Counted from the first letter of the stretch, positions 52,452 to 62,085 are shown. The stretch is DNA of 64,000 bases from Christiangramia gaetbulicola (GCF_003054225.1 NZ_QBKQ01000005.1:1-64000); one strand, 5' to 3'. The notes: a model not told the origin generated them from the sequence alone. Translations and numbers: made by a program.

Positions 52452-52615
52452 GACTGATAATCAACTGATTAATTTTTTAATCGGTAAAGAGAGGATTAAG
52501 GATGTTAAAGGATCGATCTGTGAGGACTAAAAATTTGACGGAAAATCTGTGGTATAAGATCCTGATCATTTTTGTGATCAGATCCTGAAATTAGTCTCCT
52601 TTAAAATGGAAAGTT

Positions 52616-54847
52616 TCAATTAGATATTTTTATACTGGCCATAGCCAGTCTGCCAATAGAAGGGGAGCCTACAAATTCGATTTGCCGAGTATTAAAGATG
52701 TTGGTCATGTTAAAATTGAATACCACATTCTTGCTGTAGAGATATTCCGCTCCAAAATTGAAGGTAGTGAATCCTCCTAAGGGTCCATAATTGAAATTGT
52801 TAGGTGGAGTCCTGGTTCCTGCTCCAATTGAACTTCCTACCTGGTTGCCGCTATAAAAATCATATTCCTGCACCATCCTCGCTCCCAGGGAAAGGCTTAG
52901 ACGTTCTTTCAGAAGATCTTCCACGGTTAATTGAGCTACTCCGCGATGATTGGGTGCATTGAGACTTTTTTCATTATCAGATATCTGTCCATCCTTGTTC
53001 GCATCATTTTCTTCAAATTCAGCATTTAGCCAAGAATATTTCAGGGCTAAATTAACCGAAGGTGTTATATAGTAACTGATGCCGAGATCCAAACCATACA
53101 CCTGGGCTTTGCCATAATTAAAGAAAGTAAAGAAACTGGCTCCTCTTAGGGTATCATTGCTTACCGTGCCTGCAAAGACCGGGTTATGTTCTACTTCGAT
53201 CTCGTTTACAGAAATAGCTCTACCGCCAACTGGCATTGCCGGTGTAATAAAGTTCTTGCTCGAGCCATAAAAAGCATTGGCATCTATCCAGACCTTCTGG
53301 ATAGGTTGCCCTTTATAGCCGATCTCCCAGGTGTTTACTTCTTCAGGCTTTAGCGGGTTGGTAGTAAGTATGGCTCCTGGATCACTTACCAGGGCATTGT
53401 TCGGTATATAGTTTATCCCTTCCCCGCCATTCCCGAAAAAGAAATCCCGGATACTGGCATATTGATTTTGGATGGAGGGCAGGGCATAAGCCTTAGCCCA
53501 ACCCAACCGGATATTGCCCATGTCAAGATCTTTTACCAGGGTAAATTTTGGCGCGAATAGATCGTCAAAGTTATCATTGTGATCATACCTCAATGCGCCA
53601 ATAAGGCGGAATTCTTCCAGAAGTTTTTTCTCGAGCTGCAAGACGGCACCTATTTGTGAGATAGAGATATCCCCTGCCTCTCCAACCAGGGTGGTCCCAT
53701 CTGTGGTATTAGGGCGTGAATTCTCGAAATCCAGACCTGCCACTAAGAACAATCCTGCTTCCTCAAAGTTTTTGTGATATTGAAGATCTGCATTAAATCT
53801 TCTGCTTTTTTCCTCAAAACCTGCTCCATTTAAAGCTGCCTGTTCTGCTTCTTCCGGTGGTAGATATAAAGCGCCGGGCTGCGATCTCATCCAGAAGATC
53901 TGGGTATAACCGGCAATAGTATAACTATCACCCAGGGTTCCCCAGGTATTATAAATATTCGCATAAAAATGAGGACTCTTATATCTGGCCTGTAAAAAGC
54001 TATATCCTAAACCTCTCATTTGATTACGACCACTGGTGGTAACCTGTAAAAAATCATTGTTGCTGGCACCTCCAGAAATAACAATTTCGGCTTCAGGGTT
54101 GAAGTTGTAGTACAGATGGGCTTCTCCTCGAAAATGTTTAAAATCAAAATCTACGTTATGCTCGGGGATAGCTTCTGAAGGATTACCCACATATACGCTG
54201 TCTATAAACTGAAATTCGCGTCCGCTTGCATACTCACCGGTCACTTTCCAGGCCCAGCGATCATCTATTTTCTGGGCATGTCTAAAACGACCGCTAAACT
54301 GGTATTGATTTCCCGCGCTCAGCGAAACAGATGTTCCGGGATAAAGGCGCGCATCTTTGGTGATAGTATTGAATACGCCGTTATGGGCATTTGGACCAAA
54401 TAGAGCCGATTGAGGACCAACAACTACTTCAATTTGCTGGATATCATCTTTAATCGTAGAGCCATTATTAAATACAGGTAGCCCGCCGCTAAGGGCTGCG
54501 GTACTAATACGACCATCCACGATCTGTAGTATCTTATTGTTAAAAGCGCTGTTCAAACCCCGGGCGTTAAAAGTAATTCCATCTACCCCATACCTGGTAA
54601 ATTCCACTCCTTGTAGCCTGGCAATAAGTTCACCGGTATTGGAACCAGCAAAACGATCGAGATCATTTTTTGTTAATACCTGTACTGAAGCAGGGGCGCG
54701 GGTGATCTTTTGGGGACGAAGAAGGGACATGACCATAACTTCAGGGAGAGTATCGCTTAATACCTCCTTGTCCTGATCTTCATTTTGCGCTGTAATAAAC
54801 AGCGTTGAAAGGAAGGATACAAAGAAAAAAACAGCTGATATTTTCAT
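52616..54847 (-). CDS. TonB-dependent outer-membrane receptor
   Basis: The 743-residue protein has a signal peptide ending LFITAQNED. A plug domain follows (LPEVMVMSLLRPQKITRAPASVQVLTKNDL) with the GPQSALFGPNAHNGVFNTITK segment. A 22-strand barrel ends IGRLAMASIKISN. It lacks the N-terminal CarboxypepD-like domain of SusC proteins and has no SusD partner, so it is a classic TonB receptor for a siderophore, vitamin or metal complex. It shares direction with the haloperoxidase-like gene 195 bp downstream. A short TGATCA hairpin at 52558-52584 lies between them. Confidence 0.9.
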   Translation of the reverse strand: MKISAVFFFVSFLSTLFITAQNEDQDKEVLSDTLPEVMVMSLLRPQKITRAPASVQVLTKNDLDRFAGSNTGELIARLQGVEFTRYGVDGITFNARGLNSAFNNKILQIVDGRISTAALSGGLPVFNNGSTIKDDIQQIEVVVGPQSALFGPNAHNGVFNTITKDARLYPGTSVSLSAGNQYQFSGRFRHAQKIDDRWAWKVTGEYASGREFQFIDSVYVGNPSEAIPEHNVDFDFKHFRGEAHLYYNFNPEAEIVISGGASNNDFLQVTTSGRNQMRGLGYSFLQARYKSPHFYANIYNTWGTLGDSYTIAGYTQIFWMRSQPGALYLPPEEAEQAALNGAGFEEKSRRFNADLQYHKNFEEAGLFLVAGLDFENSRPNTTDGTTLVGEAGDISISQIGAVLQLEKKLLEEFRLIGALRYDHNDNFDDLFAPKFTLVKDLDMGNIRLGWAKAYALPSIQNQYASIRDFFFGNGGEGINYIPNNALVSDPGAILTTNPLKPEEVNTWEIGYKGQPIQKVWIDANAFYGSSKNFITPAMPVGGRAISVNEIEVEHNPVFAGTVSNDTLRGASFFTFFNYGKAQVYGLDLGISYYITPSVNLALKYSWLNAEFEENDANKDGQISDNEKSLNAPNHRGVAQLTVEDLLKERLSLSLGARMVQEYDFYSGNQVGSSIGAGTRTPPNNFNYGPLGGFTTFNFGAEYLYSKNVVFNFNMTNIFNTRQIEFVGSPSIGRLAMASIKISN

Positions 54848-55273
54848 AATAAATAACCTTATAAATCATAATACCAAAATGCTCTCAGTTATTATCTAAA
54901 TGCTGTTTCAGGTTAAAACCGTCAATGCTTCCAAGACCAAAATCGCATAAAAACAAACCCAAATTGAACATTTCAATGTGCTTTACACAATCGAAGGATC
55001 AATTTGGGTTTTATTCTATTTATACTAATGTAGGCTTAGCGCTAACAATTTATCTTAATTCCTATTATGAAAACTATATTAAATGTATGCTTTTTTTCGT
55101 CATAAAATACATCGAATATTTATTTTAACTACTGAAAATCAGTTATTTGTGTTTTTAATATGATACCTCGTGCATACTTTGAGTTTTAAGATCCATAGAA
55201 GGACGTAAGTCTTTCAACAACAAGGGTTTTTTGTTATTAGATATTAGTATGTAAGGTCATTTTTACCTTCCAT
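54848..55273. other. 426-bp intergenic region with a long perfect inverted repeat
   Basis: I see no credible gene; a short plus-strand frame at 54925-55128 has no family features. A 13-bp perfect inverted repeat AAACCCAAATTGA (54955-54967) and TCAATTTGGGTTT (54999-55011) encloses 31 nt. It could be a terminator for the minus-strand lipoprotein gene, a regulatory structure before the TonB receptor gene, or a small RNA. Confidence 0.45.
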
Positions 55274-55972
55274 CTATTCCTGCTGACCGGCTAGAATAGG
55301 CGTCTTAGGTGTCGCATTAAAAGCAAAATCTTTAACGATCCATTCAGAGGCGCTGGTAATCTCCATCCGTATCCATCCATAATGCATCTTACGATCAATC
55401 AGCATACGTACAGCAAGGTATTTATCACCTTTAAGCTCCCAGTTTATTGAACAATCAGGATCACCTCCAAAACAGTCTCCAATAGTGAAAAGACTTCCGT
55501 TGGCATAAGATTCACCATTTCTAAAACCACCAACGAAAATTTTATATCCTTCATCTACTGGGACTGTGTTCGTATACCATGGAGATACAGATAAAATACC
55601 ATCATCTGTTTGGTACGCGCCTATGCCCAGCCATTCATAACCTCCTTCATTATTATATTGTATAGAAAAATCGACAGTTCCATCCTGGTTGAGATCGATA
55701 TCATAGCCGTCTGCCAGGTTGGTCGAGCTGAAATCTGGTTCAATATCTGTATAGATGATCACAGATTCTTCATAGACGGTTGAACCATCATCTACTGGGT
55801 CATCATTTACAACCGGTGCATCGTCATCTGCCGGAGGTTCATTTTGTATAGGCGGATCTTCATCTATAGCGTTAACTGGTGCTACGAAATCATCTGAATT
55901 AGAACAGGAGATAAAAATCCACAAACCGGTAATAAGCAATATGCGCCAATTCTGTTGACATCGATATAGCAT
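55274..55972 (-). CDS. Hypothetical lipoprotein
   Basis: With the start at MLYRCQQNWRILL the protein has 232 residues and a lipoprotein signal ending IFISCSNSDD. The frame extends to an ATG at 56050, but those 26 extra residues would bury the signal peptide. AGGA lies 9 bases before the chosen ATG. An acidic linker is followed by a beta-rich domain with a DLNQDGTVDFSI calcium-loop-like element and a Cys pair (CFGGDPDC). No known family is recognised. Confidence 0.65.
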   Translation of the reverse strand: MLYRCQQNWRILLITGLWIFISCSNSDDFVAPVNAIDEDPPIQNEPPADDDAPVVNDDPVDDGSTVYEESVIIYTDIEPDFSSTNLADGYDIDLNQDGTVDFSIQYNNEGGYEWLGIGAYQTDDGILSVSPWYTNTVPVDEGYKIFVGGFRNGESYANGSLFTIGDCFGGDPDCSINWELKGDKYLAVRMLIDRKMHYGWIRMEITSASEWIVKDFAFNATPKTPILAGQQE

Positions 55973-56145
55973 TTGAAATTTTCCTGCATAAAGGGTTGCC
56001 ACCCAATTTGTTTTCATTTCGTATTTTATTAAAGCCGATAAATACTTCAAGTTATTTAAAGATCTGGGTCGTTTATAAGCTGATTCTATTGTGAATTCTC
56101 TGATTTTTAAAATTTGAGACTTCAGCAGCTACTTCTTCTCGATGA

Positions 56146-56961
56146 TTAATAATACTGGTAGACTACCTTGTTATTACCGAAAGTTTTCTCGATTACCCTG
56201 CCCCTGGAATCATGTTTATAATCATAAGTTTCATAACTATCATAACCAGATTCGGTTAGATGTTTAAATTCCATCGCGGTGGGATAAAAGTTTTGTGCGG
56301 TTTGCCGTGGAATGATCTCTAATTCCAGGAAGAAATTTCTATCTGCCGTGTATCCTTCAAATTTGGTCACGAAGTACAGGGTATAAACTTTGCTTCCATT
56401 ATAATCCCCATATTGCTCGATCATCTTTAAATTTCCATCATCGAAATAGGAATAGATGATCTTTTCCTTTTCCTGAAAGTCCAGGTTCACTTCAGTCTTT
56501 TGGGTTATCTGGCCCTTGGTATTATATTCATATTGAATTTTAGATCTGCCATTCCACATTCCGTTATATCTGATTATTTCTACAATGCGATCGTCTTCCC
56601 AATAGAAGTCATAAACATCATGACCATCGATTTTAAGTAGAACTCCGGCGCTATTGTAATAGAAAGTATCGGTATAAATCTCAGAACCAGAATCTGGATA
56701 ACTATAAATGATCTTCAGTAATTGTCCATCAGGTCTGTAATAATACTGCGCCCAGTAATTAAGTTCACCATTCTGGTATTTTTTAATGATGCCGGGATAT
56801 CCCGGTAATTCCACAGCGGTACTACTAGGTGCGGGGCCAGGAGGGAGATCTTTGTCCTTAGAATTTACATTTACTGTCCTGGGAATCCCATCATCACTGG
56901 AACAGTTTGTAAAAAATATTGACATAGTCATCAACAACAGGAATGTTACAATTGTTTTCAT
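56146..56961 (-). CDS. Lipoprotein with YD/RHS-like repeat strands
   Basis: From the start MKTIVTFLLLMTM the protein has 271 residues and a lipoprotein signal ending FTNCSSDD. An upstream ATG at 57024 would add 21 residues before the signal and is less likely. The mature part has repeated short strands of the YD/RHS type: YYRPDGQLLKIIYSYPD, YYNSAGVLLKI, YEYNTKGQITQK, YDYKHDSRGRVIEK. These form beta-sheet surfaces in secreted proteins. It is followed in the same direction by another lipoprotein gene. The function is unknown. Confidence 0.65.
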   Translation of the reverse strand: MKTIVTFLLLMTMSIFFTNCSSDDGIPRTVNVNSKDKDLPPGPAPSSTAVELPGYPGIIKKYQNGELNYWAQYYYRPDGQLLKIIYSYPDSGSEIYTDTFYYNSAGVLLKIDGHDVYDFYWEDDRIVEIIRYNGMWNGRSKIQYEYNTKGQITQKTEVNLDFQEKEKIIYSYFDDGNLKMIEQYGDYNGSKVYTLYFVTKFEGYTADRNFFLELEIIPRQTAQNFYPTAMEFKHLTESGYDSYETYDYKHDSRGRVIEKTFGNNKVVYQYY

Positions 56962-57024
56962 CTCAATAAAATATTCCATCTTAATTTCTAACTGAAAACA
57001 CCATTCGATCATGGTTTTTAGCAC

Positions 57025-57335
57025 TTCTGTTTATCCTTATAATTAGCAGGAAAACAGCAATTTGAGGAGTGTTCTTATTTATAATTTATATCAAATATTA
57101 CTTACTGATTATCAGTAAATTAGATTGATAATTATCACTAAATTTAATCTATACTTAAGAAGGAAATTCATTAAGGAGACAGAGAGCTGATCAAAGGAGA
57201 CAAAGGAAGAAAAACTGTCGACCAAAATATTTCATAGCATTTAAGGTGATTTATGTCTCAGGAAAATGCGTTTATGTAGAAGAAGCCTAAAGCCTGTTTT
57301 ATAAATCAATACATTTAATTAAAATACTGGTATGG
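57025..57335. other. 311-bp divergent intergenic region
   Basis: This AT-rich gap lies between the YD-repeat lipoprotein and the second LytS kinase. No hairpin, gene or clear promoter element stands out. Confidence 0.35.
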
Positions 57336-58496
57336 ATGCTACTCAGGGAATTTATACTATCTGATAAGAAATGGTATCGCTTCTGGCGTCATTTATTTTT
57401 CTGGCTTCTATGGGGCGGATATTTTACCATTACCCGTTATTTCAATCCAATGGTGTACCAGACCACAGGAAAATTTCCTGATTTCTGGAAAACAGTGGTC
57501 GAGACTTTCTTTTTCCTTTTTCCGCAGACATTTATTGTTTATCCCGCGCTATATTTTATTCTACCGAAATTCGTCTTTAAGCAAAAATTCGGTCTCGCTT
57601 TTCTATGGTTCTGTGTCTTTTACCTGATCGGGATTACCGTGAACGCCTTTTTTTTAATATTCGTTCCCTGGTCTAAAATGCCCTGGATCCCTAATGCCGA
57701 TCTGTTTTTAACCACCAGTACCTTTCCGCAAAAGATTTTTATGGCTTACCTGGGCAGTGTCCTGGGCTTGCTCACAGCCATCTCTTTAGCCTCAAGTTTT
57801 AAAATGTTCAAACATTATTATTTAAAATCCCTGCGGAACCAGCAGTTACATAAAGAAAATTCAGAGGCACAATTACGGCTTCTTATGGCCCAGGTACAAC
57901 CTCATTTTATGTTCAATACCCTGAATAATATTTACTCGCAAGCCCAGGAAGAGTCTCCTAAAAGCGCCAAAATGATCATGGAACTTGCGCATATCTTAAG
58001 ATATATTCTTGACGAGGGCAAGAAGGACCGGGTACCTTTAGAGAATGAATTGCAAATGGTGGTAGATTATCTCAATCTTGAAAAGATAAGGTATGACCAG
58101 AAGCTGGATCTGCATTATTCCTTTCCAGAGAATGTTAGTGATAAGGTCATTGCTCCGTTACTTCTGCTTCCTTTAGTTGAAAACTGTTTTAAGCATGGTG
58201 CCAGCAAAATGATCCATAAACCCTGGATCAATATCAAAGCTGAACTTAATAAGAATAGTTTTCATATAAAAATGATGAACGGCCGAAGGGACAAAAATAT
58301 ATCTGTTGAGGAAAGAAAGGGGACAGGCATTGAAAATGTACGCCGAAGATTGGAGCTTTTATACAAAGACAGCCACTCTCTGGAAATAAAAGAAGATACA
58401 GATGTGTTTATCGTAGATCTTAAAATAGATCTTAAACCTTTGAAGTCTGAGGCTACCTTTATAGAGACAGAAACTCTACTGGCATATGAAACTTAA
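57336..58496 (+). CDS. LytS-type sensor histidine kinase (module 2)
   Basis: The 386-residue protein has four predicted helices in the N-terminal half. The His_kinase domain carries H190 in QVQPHFMFNTLNNIYS. The ATPase half has LLLLPLVENCFKHG and GTGIENVRRRLELLY. It is paralogous to the kinase at 49135 across the catalytic half, while the membrane part differs more. It overlaps the regulator gene by 11 bp. An ATG four bases upstream is out of frame. Confidence 0.9.
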   Translation: MLLREFILSDKKWYRFWRHLFFWLLWGGYFTITRYFNPMVYQTTGKFPDFWKTVVETFFFLFPQTFIVYPALYFILPKFVFKQKFGLAFLWFCVFYLIGITVNAFFLIFVPWSKMPWIPNADLFLTTSTFPQKIFMAYLGSVLGLLTAISLASSFKMFKHYYLKSLRNQQLHKENSEAQLRLLMAQVQPHFMFNTLNNIYSQAQEESPKSAKMIMELAHILRYILDEGKKDRVPLENELQMVVDYLNLEKIRYDQKLDLHYSFPENVSDKVIAPLLLLPLVENCFKHGASKMIHKPWINIKAELNKNSFHIKMMNGRRDKNISVEERKGTGIENVRRRLELLYKDSHSLEIKEDTDVFIVDLKIDLKPLKSEATFIETETLLAYET

Positions 58497-59226
58497 CGAA
58501 AACCATAAGCCAAGATGTCTCGTTGTAGACGATGAACCGCTCGCAAGAGATGTGATAAGGCGGTATATTGAAAAATTGCCTTTTTTACATTTAGTGGGAG
58601 AATGCAGCAATGCTATAGATGCTTTCGTATTTCTCCAGGCAAACGAAATCGATATACTTTTTCTGGACATCAGGATGCCTGAATTGCTCGGGACAGAACT
58701 GATGCAATCTATCAAGGAACCACCAAAAGTGATTTTCACAACCGCATACAAAGAATATGCCTGGGATGGTTTTGAATTGGACGCCGTAGATTATTTGCTT
58801 AAACCCATAAGATTTGACCGTTTTCTGAAAGCAGTGAATAAAGCCTTGCCGGGCTATGAAAATGTTTTGCTTTCTTCAGAAACTATGGATTCTGAAAGGA
58901 AATCTGGGGTAGACTCTATCTATCTTCGAATAGACCGAAGACAGGTAAGGATAATCCTTGATGAGATCCTGTATATAGAGAGCGCGAAAGATTATGTAAA
59001 GATTTATACCAATGATAAGATGCACCTTTGCAGACAGACGATCACCTCTATTGAAGACATCATCGATAAAAATGAATTTGTGCGTATCCACAGGTCCTTC
59101 ATTGTTCCTCTGAATAAGATCAGATCTTATACCCATGAACTGGTCGAGATCAATAAAAAGGAACTGCCCATAGGAAAGTTTTACCTGAATCATTTTTTGA
59201 AAATAATGGAATCCAGGGTTTCCTGA
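58486..59226 (+). CDS. LytTR-family response regulator (module 2)
   Basis: The 246-residue protein has a receiver domain with VVDDEPLA, D61 in ILFLDIRMP, and IFTTAYKE with YLLKPIRFDRF. The LytTR DNA-binding domain is C-terminal (ILYIESAKDYVKIY, FVRIHRSFIVP). It closely follows the module 1 regulator in layout. The start overlaps the kinase gene. It is convergent with the second haloperoxidase-like gene. Confidence 0.92.
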   Translation: MKLNENHKPRCLVVDDEPLARDVIRRYIEKLPFLHLVGECSNAIDAFVFLQANEIDILFLDIRMPELLGTELMQSIKEPPKVIFTTAYKEYAWDGFELDAVDYLLKPIRFDRFLKAVNKALPGYENVLLSSETMDSERKSGVDSIYLRIDRRQVRIILDEILYIESAKDYVKIYTNDKMHLCRQTITSIEDIIDKNEFVRIHRSFIVPLNKIRSYTHELVEINKKELPIGKFYLNHFLKIMESRVS

Positions 59227-59233
59227 ATAAAAG

Positions 59234-59264
59234 TGAACCTGCCTATTTTTAAAAGGCAGGTTCA
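59234..59264. terminator. Bidirectional terminator (module 2)
   Basis: A perfect 11-bp stem TGAACCTGCCT/AGGCAGGTTCA has a 9-nt T/A-rich loop. It occupies the same place as the module 1 terminator. Confidence 0.8.
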
Positions 59265-59287
59265 GTATTAATAAGTTTTTCAAAATA

Positions 59288-60682
59288 CTATTTGATCTTC
59301 TTTAATTCCCGAAGATTATTTTCAAAAACATATCTTCCCAGTTCTATACCATTTTCTTCTCCAACATTTGAAGAATGTCTGTAATGATGACCTAGGAATA
59401 TTCTTGAAAGTCCCTGCTCATAAGAGATCTGTGAAAAGCTCTTCATAGTCCTTTCAACACCTGGCACATAATAGGGGCTGGTTACGGTTAGGGTATAATT
59501 ATCGGTACCAAAGAACTGCCTTAGGATTTCTGCAGAAGCACCCGCGGCATAGGAAGCAGTAGACGGAAATTCATAGATTGGTGGAGTTGGTCGAAGTGTA
59601 GCCCAACTTGCATCCCCTACAGTGTTTGGGTTTCCGTCTGCATCGCCACGCCTGATTGCAGTAAATGGCGCCCAGTATTTAAAATGGTCTTTTTCTTCAA
59701 AAGAGGCAATATAAGAATCGAACTGGCTCATTTCTATTAAAGCGATCAAACGGGCAGCCTCCCAACCATTTAGATCTTCCCTATCTATTAATGTTCTGGC
59801 GATACGGTTAAAAGAACTGGCAGTATGCTCGAACCAGAAATCACGAATTTGGGTTTGTTCCTCTGTTCTTGCAGGACAGTTAATACATCCCAGGCTTTTA
59901 ATTTCATTGTAATCATCTGTATATTCCTGGGTATATACAGCGTAAGGAACACCAGCAAGGAATTGATCGCTGCTTTTTATTCCAAAAGGTTGCAGGTCAC
60001 CAAGGTTAGCCGTAAAAATAGCGTTAGCGGGCCAGATAGGTGGATTTGGAAAAGCGTAGGGAGGATAATCTGCCTGATAAATACCTGGTTCATTACTTGG
60101 AGCCGTATAAGCGCTAAAAACAAAAGCAAAATCACCTTGCCTTTTTTGTAAAATTGCAGAAGCCGCGGCTTTCCCTATTTCTATCCCTTTTTCTTTTGAT
60201 GCCTCATCCTCGATGGCCATTACTATTTGTGTTAACAAAGCATCTGCAGAAGTGGCTGATGCTGGAAACATAGCTACCATTACATCCCTGGCAGCTTGTG
60301 ATACAGCTGCATCTGCCAAAGCCGTGATATTTTTTTTAGAAACATATGAGGCATCAGTCATGGTATTATTCAATGCATAGGTTTCGTATTTTGGAACCAC
60401 ATTATTAAGAGCATCATGTATAGCTAATGTGACCATAGCATAAATTTTTGACTCTGGTGGCGGGGGCATTTTTTCATCAACCATGGAACCTAAAAGTACA
60501 TTCCATTTTACAAGTGTCTCACTGCTATAGGATTTGATCATCCCGTTATTATAGTTCTTCAGCGCAAGATCTTCAGCAATGGAGGATTCATCCATTACAT
60601 CGGGTGATAGCTCATCTTTGGTGCACGATAATAAGATCGTAAAGGCACCCAGGGCTAACAGAAACTTTAATTTTGTTTTCAT
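59288..60682 (-). CDS. Vanadium-haloperoxidase/PAP2-like lipoprotein with missing catalytic residues (module 2)
   Basis: The 464-residue lipoprotein (signal ending LLSCTKDE) aligns along its whole length with the protein at 51029. The first motif reads K331-x6-A338-P, so the arginine of RP is replaced by alanine. The second reads PSTA, so the acid-base histidine (H375 in the paralog) is A376. The third motif SR-x5-H is kept, with H433 (SRIFLGHH). The reading frame is intact, so it is not a simple pseudogene. It may bind an oxyanion without catalysis or have a different role. Confidence 0.82.
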   Translation of the reverse strand: MKTKLKFLLALGAFTILLSCTKDELSPDVMDESSIAEDLALKNYNNGMIKSYSSETLVKWNVLLGSMVDEKMPPPPESKIYAMVTLAIHDALNNVVPKYETYALNNTMTDASYVSKKNITALADAAVSQAARDVMVAMFPASATSADALLTQIVMAIEDEASKEKGIEIGKAAASAILQKRQGDFAFVFSAYTAPSNEPGIYQADYPPYAFPNPPIWPANAIFTANLGDLQPFGIKSSDQFLAGVPYAVYTQEYTDDYNEIKSLGCINCPARTEEQTQIRDFWFEHTASSFNRIARTLIDREDLNGWEAARLIALIEMSQFDSYIASFEEKDHFKYWAPFTAIRRGDADGNPNTVGDASWATLRPTPPIYEFPSTASYAAGASAEILRQFFGTDNYTLTVTSPYYVPGVERTMKSFSQISYEQGLSRIFLGHHYRHSSNVGEENGIELGRYVFENNLRELKKIK

Positions 60683-61072
60683 AATTGGTTAAATTTTATC
60701 CTGAAAAGGAATGTTTATCTGTATAAAATTAAAGCAGGGATACCCGCTTAAAATACTATTGAGGCCAATGAGGGCGGTCTTCAGATAGAAAGTCGTTTTA
60801 TGTAGATAAACATGATATGTCGGATATTCAGATCTTTTTCACAAAGATCAGATCGTACTTATATCATGAATAATTTTGAATTTACTGGGAGATATAAAAT
60901 GATAAAGACTGAAAAGTTAATTTTCCGGGCGGGTAAGAGTTGTTCCAGGTTTGAGAGTAGGGGAAGGCTTTAAGCTTAATGAGCGACGAGATTCACTATT
61001 AGTATAAAAAAATGGATGCTTTACCGATTATCCCTGGATGTTCAGTAAAGCATCAAAAATGTAAATGAGCTA
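60683..61072. other. 390-bp intergenic region
   Basis: No gene is seen. It contains the upstream region of the haloperoxidase-like gene on the left and the terminator of the small coiled-coil protein gene on the right. Confidence 0.4.
61015..61054 (-). terminator. Terminator of the Lacal_2735-like gene
   Basis: The 10-bp stem GATGCTTTAC/GTAAAGCATC has a 20-nt loop. On the minus strand it is followed by CATTTTTTTATACT. It starts 18 bp beyond the stop. Confidence 0.7.
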
Positions 61073-61258
61073 TTATTTTGCGTTTTTTTCCTGCTCTTTG
61101 ATCTTATCTATTTCTTTTAAAATTTCATTGGCTTCATAGGCCTTTTCATCACTAAGGCTACGATTAGAAGTAGACAATCTGTGAGCTTCCTCGAGGAGTT
61201 TTTTGTATTCTATTTGCAGTTTTTCAACTTTCGATTTTTTCTTGAATAATCCAAACAT
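61073..61258 (-). CDS. Lacal_2735 family small protein
   Basis: The 61-residue protein begins MFGLFKKKSKVEKLQ and is almost wholly helical and charged, likely a coiled coil. It contains the LSTSNRSLSDEKAYEA segment typical of this flavobacterial family. The function is unknown. It is expressed alone, with its own terminator. Confidence 0.8.
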   Translation of the reverse strand: MFGLFKKKSKVEKLQIEYKKLLEEAHRLSTSNRSLSDEKAYEANEILKEIDKIKEQEKNAK

Positions 61259-61507
61259 ATCTTTTTTTTCTTAAGATACGCAATAGCCACTTAATTGTCT
61301 ATAGATCCTGTTGTTCTTTTCTCTCATAATTGTCTCAGTATAATATTTTCAGGCATCTATGGAAGAGAAAACTCAGTAAAGATTTGGTCATTGTTCTGTT
61401 GGAATATTCGATTTAAACATGATTTAAATCATATTTAATGAGGTAATAAATAGATAACTTAAAAGACAAGTTGAGGTTCTTTTAAATATTAATCAAAAAA
61501 TAAGGTC

Positions 61508-62008
61508 ATGAAAAAATTATTGATTGGATTGTTGGTCTTAGGACTTTCTCCACAGCTATTCGCGCAGATCGAGAAGTTATCTGAAGTAACGATCTATGCG
61601 ACAAACTACAAATACCTGAATGATGTTAACTCTCAAGAGATCGCATCAATTCCGGTTAAAGAACTAGAGCAGAAAGTGGCTAATTTTGATGTTAAGGAAT
61701 CTGAGATGTATCATGATGATTACAACGAATATATCGTGAGTTTCTATATTCCACAGGGTAAGATCCTGGCTGCTTATGACAGGGATGGTAAAATTTTACG
61801 TACCGCCGAAAGATTTGAAAACGTCAATCTTCCATTAGCCGTTAAAGAGGCAGTAGTAGGAAGATTTCCAGGCTGGAGCATCACTGAAGATATTTACGCG
61901 GTTACCTTCTATGATAACCGTGGTACTTATAAAAAGTATAAACTAAAACTTGAAAATGGTGAAAAAACCCTTCGGGTAAAATTAGATGAAAAGGGAAACT
62001 TTCTTTAA
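61508..62008 (+). CDS. Secreted PepSY-like protein
   Basis: The 166-residue product has a signal peptide ending LFAQIE. Two segments resemble the beta-alpha-beta units of PepSY-like (DUF2874) domains: EYIVSFYIPQGKILAAYDRDGKIL and KEAVVGRFPGWSITEDIY. Such proteins lie in the periplasm, and a role in inhibiting proteases or binding the envelope has been proposed. AAGG lies close to the ATG. It is monocistronic with a strong terminator. Confidence 0.7.
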   Translation: MKKLLIGLLVLGLSPQLFAQIEKLSEVTIYATNYKYLNDVNSQEIASIPVKELEQKVANFDVKESEMYHDDYNEYIVSFYIPQGKILAAYDRDGKILRTAERFENVNLPLAVKEAVVGRFPGWSITEDIYAVTFYDNRGTYKKYKLKLENGEKTLRVKLDEKGNFL

Positions 62009-62042
62009 TTGATTTAAATTGAGTTTTCCTCTTTCTTAAGGA

Positions 62043-62085
62043 CATCTGGAAGATCTGATATTTTGAGATCTTTCAGATGTTTTTT
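62043..62085 (+). terminator. Terminator of the PepSY-like gene
   Basis: A 14-bp stem CATCTGGAAGATCT/AGATCTTTCAGATG with one G-U pair is followed directly by TTTTTTT. Confidence 0.88.

Noticed and set aside
52558-52584. TGATCA hairpin as a terminator between the TonB receptor and haloperoxidase-like gene
   Set aside because: The stem is good but no T-run follows on the minus strand, so I did not list it as a terminator.
54925-55128. Plus-strand open frame of 67 codons upstream of the TonB receptor
   Set aside because: It covers the inverted repeat, has no recognisable motif, and its composition resembles non-coding AT-rich DNA.
59288-60682. Calling the second haloperoxidase-like gene a pseudogene
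   Set aside because: The frame is intact at full length with signal peptide and terminator, and the changes are confined to specific catalytic positions.
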